Source: Halocafeteria seosinensis
Taxonomy: Eukaryota; Sar; Bigyra; Bicosoecida
Assembly: GCA_001687465.1 (NCBI GenBank)
Contig: LVLI01000194.1
Span: 281,632-345,631, forward strand
Reading direction: 5' to 3'
Length of the DNA: 64,000 nt
Positions 57,576-64,000 of the stretch are shown here, piece after piece (the stretch's first letter is position 1; each line of letters opens with the position of its first letter). The notes under the pieces are model-generated. The model did not search any database. It was not told the DNA's origin and was given only the letters and a program-made list of their open reading frames with translations. Both the position numbers and the translations under genes were made by a program.

Positions 57576-59473
57576 CTAACTAAAACCAGAGACTCTTACA
57601 AGATTCAAACCCGCTTCTTGTAGCTTTTGGCGCATTTGCTCAGCATGGGAAAATCCACGAGTCTCGACGATAAATTTGGTCTGCTTCCGAAAGAAATTTG
57701 TCCACCTCTAGAAGGTATTAAATACATCAGCGAACTACTTACCTGTACTTTTGAGAAGTCACTCTGCATCCAAGCTCTTTCGTGATATATATCTCTGATG
57801 GACACACCAATTTGGGCCTGATCATACGAAGAATAAAAAAGTCAGAACTGAGTTTTCGCAACGTGCCAACGCCAACTTACTAAAGTGGTAGTAATCTTCG
57901 CTATCCCTCCCGGGGCGTCTGGTACAGCTACTGAAAACTGCACCAACCTACCATCCGCCGCTAATCCTCGTTCGATAACCCTTCCCAAGACCGGTGTATC
58001 AATGTTGCCACCACAAAGTGGAATCACTACTTTCTTGTCACTAAGCTCTGGTAACAGACCCTGTAGCAACGCTGCTAGCCCGGTTGCTCCCCCGCCTTTA
58101 TTATTACAGTACATCAGACATACATGTTAAGGCGTCATCTACTTTAATTGCTCTAAACAATGTTATCTTACCCTCAACGACGTTTTTCTCAAGTTCAAGA
58201 AGCCGCAACATTGCTAAGGCAATGTAGTTTTCTCTGACTGTTACTACTTTGTCCACAAACTGCCTAGCCAGCCTGAAAGCGTTGAGACCAACCTGCATAA
58301 ACGACGTGAGGATACTCAGCAAGGTTGGCTGCATAATAAGTAACACTGCTTACCTTCGGCACGAACAGGCCATCGGCGAGGGTACTAGCATTAATTCCAA
58401 CATCCATCGGATGCCCTGCTTCTAAAGCAGCCGTGAGCGAAGGGAGAACAGCCGGTTCTGCACCATACACTTTAACATCTGGTCTTAAGGCCTTGATTGC
58501 TAGCGATACACCCGCTATCAATCCTGCTCCCCCGACAGGAATGACCACAGCTTCGACGTCGGGTACTTGTTCAATGATCTCTAATCCAATAGTTCCTGCC
58601 CCCGCGATAATTTGCGGGTGATCATACCCATTAATGTAAGTCATACCCAGTTTGGCGCCCGCCGCAAATGCCGCGTCTCTTGCTTCGCCTATATGCGCAC
58701 CCTGGTGTACAAAGCACTATGTAAGGCTATGGACCAACAAACGGTATTATTAGGCAGCACTTACCTCAACAACCACTTGGCATCCCAATTGAGCGCAGTT
58801 GTCAATTTTCGTTAACGGCGCAATAGTAGGCATATACACTGTACAGGGAATCCCTAGATCTCGTGCATGATACGCCAACGCTTGTGCATGGTTCCCTGCA
58901 GAGACACTCAACAAGTGTGATTGATCCACGAGAAACTCGACCGGAGCGCCTCCACGTACCAGCTGAGGCGGCAATGACGCCTTTTTCTCGGGAAGCTTTA
59001 TCCATCTTGAGCAACGCATTCCGAGCGCCGCGCTCCTTGAAACTCCCGGTATACTGCCAAAACTCCTTTTTGAAGTACAATTCCTTGCATCCACTGAGTG
59101 CCGCGAGGCGGTGCGATTTCGAGACGGGCGTCTTAAGGACGCCGTTCTTGATTCTGTACGCGGCGAGCGAAATATCGCCGAACGTGATATCCACCGGGGT
59201 CTCGAACTCATGGCTCTCTGGGGGTTGAAACACTTCAGCTCCAGCTTCATTGGAGACTGCATTGTCTTCGTTCGTCATCAAAGGGCTAATTATACCACTT
59301 TCTTCGCCATTTGCAGTAGAAGAGACCGTACGCACAGGTACTTTCCTTCGTCCTAGGCCACATCCGCCACGGAATTCGCTCGGAAACACATTATATACGC
59401 CACGAGAATCTCCAAAAAGCCTCCTTATCCGGCTCCAACGATGTTGAAGAAGGCCATCGGCGGCACTTTTCAT
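57576..59473 (-). CDS. Threonine dehydratase/serine racemase-like PLP enzyme
   Basis: Seven exons (59473-58960, 58895-58765, 58701-58354, 58292-58172, 58095-57881, 57817-57743, 57680-57576) give 502 residues. Fold-type II PLP signature: KEFWQYTGSFKERGA with the Schiff-base Lys at 146, ASAGNHAQALAYHARDLGIP, the glycine loop VIPVGGAGLIAGV and CGGNID. The C-terminal 80 residues form an ACT-like regulatory domain (QFSVAVPDAPGGIAKI then QIGVSIRDIYHERAW and FIVETRGFSHAEQM), restored only with acceptor 57680/57681. The N-terminal 90 residues are Arg/Ser-rich, like an organelle transit peptide. It deaminates threonine to 2-oxobutanoate (isoleucine pathway) or acts on serine. A single ACT-like domain fits either the catabolic or the biosynthetic class. 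Confidence 0.9.
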
Positions 59474-60130
59474 GTCAATTTAATGAGTTATACCTCCCAG
59501 GTTGTATGATTACATTCACACGCATTAGACTGACCATCAAACTTGTTCAAACACGGCATCATGTATGTGGACGTTGTATCATGCTCGCATTTGTCTTGTC
59601 ACTGTAGAGGTACCGGACAAACATTACTTGGAGTATTGGAAGTTGTATCTCATTCATTTCACGATAATAAAAATAGGCAATCTCTTCAGTCTTCTCACAA
59701 AATGGTGAAGTTCATCTAATAACTAACAAACATTCTAATGGTTCGGTTGCTCGGTCGACTAGCTGCTAAACTTGTCGCGTATGTACTGTACAATGGAAGC
59801 TCAATCCCATAAATACCCACCCTTCCGAGAGAAGCCCACAAGCTCGCCTGCATACTGAATACCGCCAAGGTAGCAGAGAGAACGAGCGAGCTCTCCAAGA
59901 AGAAGTGGTGGCGATCCACTAGCATGAGATACTTCCACCTTCACCAATTGAAGGCGAAAATACGGATAGATTGCATAGCGAAAGAACTGGGGCGCTTCTC
60001 ACCCTTACGTACATATGTGTTAGCGCTCTTTCCTCCTACAATTGGAAAAGGGAGAAGAACACAAAAAGCTTTCCTGATGTTTCAAACATAATCAACACGA
60101 CTCTTCCGGACAAGACCTGTGAGTGGTTTC
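59474..60130. other. Intergenic region upstream of the PLP enzyme
   Basis: About 650 bp between the PLP-enzyme start and the end of the ATPase gene. A 69-codon minus-strand ORF (59716-59925) has no recognised domain. GTACTGTACAA occurs near 59795. I see no RNA gene. Confidence 0.45.
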
Positions 60131-63100
60131 TTACTTCGATGAAGGCTTGGAAGCGGCACCACCACCGCTCCCGTCTTCACCAACGAGTTTGCGCAGCCTC
60201 GAGACCTCCTTTTCCAAGGTAGTCAGACGGTTCATCAACTGGTTCTTTTCGTCTTCTTTCATGTAGTACTTGCTGGCCTCCCGAAGAATGGACGCTTCTC
60301 GTGCAGGCCCAGGGATTTGCCGCGCAGCACGGTCAGAGTCGCCCAAAGCTGTACCTACTTTGGCGCGCCTCTTCACCTCTTCAACACGATCGTCACCTTC
60401 TTTATGGACGATCTTCGACAGCAGCCAGTATGCTCCAACCTTCGCGATATCCTGAGCCGCAAAATTCAAGAAAGAGTAAATCCAGATGAAGCCTACGGAA
60501 TGTCCTCTTGAGCCAAAACTCTTGGGGACATCAGCCAATCGTTTCATAGTCTTCAACGCGCTCTCACCGTGGACTTGGTCGCCGTTCTCTCCGCCAGGGA
60601 AGTCAATTGCTTGTCGGAACACTTCAGGCCACCACAATGAAAGAATGGTAGAAACTGTGGTCGCGAATATGAAAGCTGTTAGCAATGCATATCCTGGACG
60701 CCGTTCCCAAAAGAATCCGCGAGTCCTTGCAGAGAACACAGTCAGGAAATCAGAGAGAGATATCTTGAGATACACAAGAGTCTGGACACTTCCAAAGTCC
60801 ACATATTTAAGGGTATTTTGGCCGTTCGGACAGTTATGCTTCTCTTTACACTGTCCCTCATCACCAAACATGTAGGCGATACCTGAGTCTGCATTCCCCT
60901 GGCAAGCTTGGTGCCAACTAGCTTGGAAACATACCACTACGAGAATTAGGGATCCAAGGCACGCTATTGCACCCTGAACACTCGAAATGATCATCACTTC
61001 CCATAAATCCCAATGTTGGGGGCGCTTTTCGGGAATAACCTTGTCGTGAGCTATCGTGATGATTGTGCCATCATTCAAGATCGTGATTACTACCAGAGCG
61101 ATAACCGGCAAGTAGAAGGAGGAATTGTACGAGTTATTCACATCCATTCGCCCATCGTGCTTGCAAGACTGTACGGTCGTATTCGATCCATCATGGGATC
61201 CAAAGAACGAGGAATTGCTGGGTTCCACGAAGATAATAGCGAAGAAGAAGAATAACAGCAGTTCGATTGTACACGCAATTCGGTAAATGCAGTAATTACG
61301 CATTCTTTGGAAAATTTTTCTGGAACGCTGCATAGCGTCAATAATTACAGATAGACCAGGTTCAGTCAAGACGATGTCGGCGGCTGCCCTTGCCGCATCA
61401 GTAGCTCCTTCAACTGCAATGCCAATGTCTGCACGCTTGAGTGCAGGGGCATCGTTCACTCCGTCACCAGTCATTCCAACAGTGTGGCCTTTCTTTCGAA
61501 CGGCGTTAACTATTTCGAACTTGTCCTCGGGCATAACCTCAGCGAACCCATTCGAGTCCATAATATAGTCACTAAGCATCTCTTCATTTACCTTATCGTC
61601 ATGGAGCAGTTGCGAGTTCAAAATGTTTGTGCCCATTCCCAATTCTCGGCATGTTTCCTTCGCAATCGCAGTTTGGTCACCGGTAATCATTTTCACCTCC
61701 ACACCACTGTTTGTCGCTTCCTCTATTGTCGCTTTGGTGTCGTCACGTGGAGGATCAAACAGGGACAACAGTCCCTGGAATTCCCATCCGCCAAACTTGT
61801 TGTTCTCCAAATTCTCTGTGTCGATTTCTCCTTCACTATACTTGATTGCCACGCCCAATGCACGGAAGCCACGATCAGCGAGGTCTTGAATAGATGCAGT
61901 CACGCGGTTCCAAAGCTCCTTTCTGTTCTCCTCGGAGTACGAGGAATTTGGGTCCTCGAGGCAAAGTTTCAGTACTACCTGAGGCGCCCCCTTGGTAACT
62001 TTGAAAATGTGCTGTGTCCTCTTCCCTGAGGGATCTTGCACTTTCGGAGACAATAGAGTGGCTTCAGTTCTCTTATCAGTAGGATTGAAGGGATGGAACT
62101 CGAGTTCTTCGAATGCATCAAAACGGGGTTCTGATCCTCCGCTATTTGCAGCTACTTTTTCACAGATGCAGTAGTCAATAGCATCCTGGTTCCCCTTAAT
62201 TCGTTTGGCGGCTAGAGCGGAATAAAACAGCATCTCCTTCTCGTCCATATCGCTAACCAAAAACGGTTGACGGCACTCCAGCTGATTCTTGGTCAAGGTT
62301 CCAGTCTTGTCCGAGCACAAAACTGTCATCGCGGCAAGTTCTTCTATAGCGGATAATCTGGCCACAATGACCTTCTTATCTGCTAATCTTCGCGCGCCTA
62401 CAGCCATCGTAGAAGTGCACACCACTTGCATAGCAATGGGAATGGATGCAACCAGCAGCACGATGACAATCCCAATATTTGTAAAGACGTCCTTTCCATT
62501 ACTACGCACAAGCAAAACAATCAATATTATTATACACAAAATGCACGAAATGATCAGCAAGAACGTTGTGATCTTCAATAGAATCTTCTGGAAATGTCCA
62601 ACTGAATCAACAGATGCGATCATTCCCGCAGCCTTCCCGAAGAAAGTGTTTTCCCCTGTGGCACAGACAATGGCATCCAATTCTCCTCTCTTGACTGATG
62701 ACCCCATCAACACTTTTTCACCGTGATACGTCGTAACCGGAAGAGATTCCCCCGTTAGAGCTGCTTGGTCTACCTCGAGACTGTCAAAATTCTTTCCTAG
62801 CAGGATAGCGTCCGCCGGTATCACATCGCCCAGTTTTACTTGGATATAATCTCCCGGAACGAGTTCACGAGCTGAAATGGAATGCCATTCGCCGTTGCGG
62901 AATGCAAAACACTTGGGGGCGAGCTGTTGCTTTAGAGCAGCGATGGCATTGCCTGCGTTGTGTTCTTCATAGAAGCCGACACAACCATTAATCAACTGCA
63001 AAAGCAGCAGTACACCAAAATCAGCCCAGCCTTCCCCTGAATCTTCGCCTTTAGAGGCCTCGATACTACTTCGAATCATTTCTACAATGATGGCTACCCA

Positions 63101-63403
63101 AATCATGCAAGGCATGGGCCCCCAAAAGTAGCTCAAGAACTTGAGGAAGAGATTCACTTCCTCCTCGGCCAATTCATTGTACCCATATTGTTGACGACGC
63201 CGTTCCACTTCATCATGCGTAAGACCGGTGGCATGATCAGTATGGCTTATCATCTCCATGTCTTTACGATGTTGTTCCGCCTCCCATTCTCCCTTGGATT
63301 TTCCATGGCCTTCCTCAGAGCCCCCTCCGACTTCGGGGTCGTTAGTTCCTTCATCGAGGAGGGGTTGCTTCTGGTAGTCTGTGCTTCCGTTCACACTCGT
63401 CAT
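60131..63403 (-). CDS. P-type (P3A) plasma-membrane proton ATPase
   Basis: A single uninterrupted exon of 1090 residues. Landmarks: TGES at 217-220, IPIAMQ at 321-326, phosphorylation site DKTGTLT with Asp365, and TGDGVNDAPALKRADIGIAV, the hinge motif. It has about ten membrane segments. An extracytoplasmic loop near TM9/10 holds several Cys and Asn (QASWHQACQGNADSGIAYMF, then EGQCKEKHNCPNG), and another carries SNSSFFGSHDGSNTTVQSC. The cytosolic N-terminus is acidic and low-complexity; the C-terminus has a short coiled coil (KNQLMNRLTTLEKEVSRLRK). P3A pumps drive proton export at the plasma membrane in plants, fungi and heterokonts. The extra C-terminal coiled coil and long loops fit a heterokont or other protist type. 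Intronless, unlike its neighbours. Confidence 0.95.
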   Translation of the reverse strand: MTSVNGSTDYQKQPLLDEGTNDPEVGGGSEEGHGKSKGEWEAEQHRKDMEMISHTDHATGLTHDEVERRRQQYGYNELAEEEVNLFLKFLSYFWGPMPCMIWVAIIVEMIRSSIEASKGEDSGEGWADFGVLLLLQLINGCVGFYEEHNAGNAIAALKQQLAPKCFAFRNGEWHSISARELVPGDYIQVKLGDVIPADAILLGKNFDSLEVDQAALTGESLPVTTYHGEKVLMGSSVKRGELDAIVCATGENTFFGKAAGMIASVDSVGHFQKILLKITTFLLIISCILCIIILIVLLVRSNGKDVFTNIGIVIVLLVASIPIAMQVVCTSTMAVGARRLADKKVIVARLSAIEELAAMTVLCSDKTGTLTKNQLECRQPFLVSDMDEKEMLFYSALAAKRIKGNQDAIDYCICEKVAANSGGSEPRFDAFEELEFHPFNPTDKRTEATLLSPKVQDPSGKRTQHIFKVTKGAPQVVLKLCLEDPNSSYSEENRKELWNRVTASIQDLADRGFRALGVAIKYSEGEIDTENLENNKFGGWEFQGLLSLFDPPRDDTKATIEEATNSGVEVKMITGDQTAIAKETCRELGMGTNILNSQLLHDDKVNEEMLSDYIMDSNGFAEVMPEDKFEIVNAVRKKGHTVGMTGDGVNDAPALKRADIGIAVEGATDAARAAADIVLTEPGLSVIIDAMQRSRKIFQRMRNYCIYRIACTIELLLFFFFAIIFVEPSNSSFFGSHDGSNTTVQSCKHDGRMDVNNSYNSSFYLPVIALVVITILNDGTIITIAHDKVIPEKRPQHWDLWEVMIISSVQGAIACLGSLILVVVCFQASWHQACQGNADSGIAYMFGDEGQCKEKHNCPNGQNTLKYVDFGSVQTLVYLKISLSDFLTVFSARTRGFFWERRPGYALLTAFIFATTVSTILSLWWPEVFRQAIDFPGGENGDQVHGESALKTMKRLADVPKSFGSRGHSVGFIWIYSFLNFAAQDIAKVGAYWLLSKIVHKEGDDRVEEVKRRAKVGTALGDSDRAARQIPGPAREASILREASKYYMKEDEKNQLMNRLTTLEKEVSRLRKLVGEDGSGGGAASKPSSK

Positions 63404-64000
63404 TTGAAGCTGCAGCAGAGAGAATAAAACGGAAACATGATACCATAATACGAAGAGTATTGCGCATCTTATGGTTCACACTCCACATTCACACAGATGC
63501 ATGCCCGTGCAAACACACACCCACACACACAGAGGGAGTCACACAGACAAAGAACACGTAGATACAGGTTATCCCTCTTTATACACTTGGCGGCAAAAGC
63601 TGGGAGCATACAACACCCTGAGCATCCCAGGGTGAAGCGGAGTCAGATTGCTTATGGTTCGCCACGAATTCTGGATACGCTAACCCCGTGCAGAGCTTCC
63701 ACAGAAGAATTTAACACGTCTATGAACGAGAAGCAGCCAAATGGGAAGTGTATAAACACACCCCTACGCAAGGCAAACACCACGCCTCGTCCGGCCCTTG
63801 GCATATCCCACTGACACCTCCTTCCTCCGCCAGACTTTTTGAGGACATTATATGCTCCAACACGGACATCTCGTACTTACATCTGAATATTCCTTACGCG
63901 ACATGTAATCTGTAATGCGAAGAAGAAAGATTCACTCTTTCAAATGTATCAACCAGTCGCTCTTTGTATGTTTGCGCAAGGTTTTTGTCCCGCGCCTTTT
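63404..64000. other. 5' flank of the ATPase gene
   Basis: About 600 bp upstream of the ATPase start. It contains a CA-rich stretch (about 63505-63530) and nothing else recognisable; the next gene would lie beyond the window. Confidence 0.45.

Noticed and set aside
57681-57742. Alternative last exon of the PLP enzyme starting at GTGGACAAA
   Set aside because: It yields a short non-homologous tail; the acceptor at 57681 restores the ACT-domain sequence FIVETRGFSHAEQ.
59716-59925. 69-codon minus-strand ORF with hydrophobic patch
   Set aside because: No family resemblance, no conserved context; insufficient support for a gene.

Overview
This window is a gene-dense stretch of a eukaryotic nuclear genome. 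Nearly every recognisable gene is broken by short spliceosomal introns, mostly 60-80 nt with several of 30-50 nt. The gene set (dynein-regulatory-complex subunit, Y-complex nucleoporins, NEDD8 E1 subunit, U4/U6.U5 snRNP protein, Golgi and endosomal trafficking proteins) can only be eukaryotic. The GAS8/DRC4 gene implies a motile cilium or flagellum. The EGF-like proteins at both ends, with their 'CPxG' and 'CPHGDDPDT' signatures, and the long plasma-membrane type P3A proton ATPase resemble proteins of flagellated heterokonts (stramenopiles). That assignment is inference; no rRNA, tRNA or organelle marker is present.

Layout. 0-9 kb: a partial secreted EGF-like protein (-), an ankyrin/EF-hand protein (+), TBC1D23 (+), an ADAT3-like tRNA deaminase subunit (-) and a six-repeat ankyrin protein (-). 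9.7-17.7 kb: NAE1 (+), a secretory small heat-shock protein (-), a Qc-SNARE (-), a coiled-coil protein (-) and, divergent from it, GAS8/DRC4 (+). 17.7-22.8 kb: two tandem MATE transporters (-). 23.9-33.8 kb: DBF4 (+), a CobW-type GTPase (-), two sulfotransferase remnants (-) and CtIP/Sae2 (+). 34-48 kb: TMEM115 (-), NUP133 (-), PRPF6 (-), a small ORF (+) and NUP85 (+). 48-64 kb: an alpha/beta hydrolase (-), a SpoU methyltransferase (-), a 2023-residue secreted cadherin-like/EGF protein (+), a threonine dehydratase-like enzyme (-) and a P-type proton ATPase (-).

The gene models come from reading splice sites by eye. For every complete model the summed exon lengths are divisible by three, and for the conserved families the spliced frame restores the family sequence across each junction. 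Convergent genes often end only 20-90 bp apart.

The most notable observations are: an ADAT3 homologue in which all three zinc ligands are substituted; an ankyrin gene with one repeat per exon; a 9-nt microexon and 30-nt intron inside an EF-hand loop; a recurrent GTACAA/TTGTAC palindrome in intergenic DNA; a conserved ALPS-like membrane-sensing motif in Nup133; and two Y-complex nucleoporin genes 4.4 kb apart. I found no clear new multi-gene system. The genes look like conserved eukaryotic housekeeping and surface genes with unusual details.
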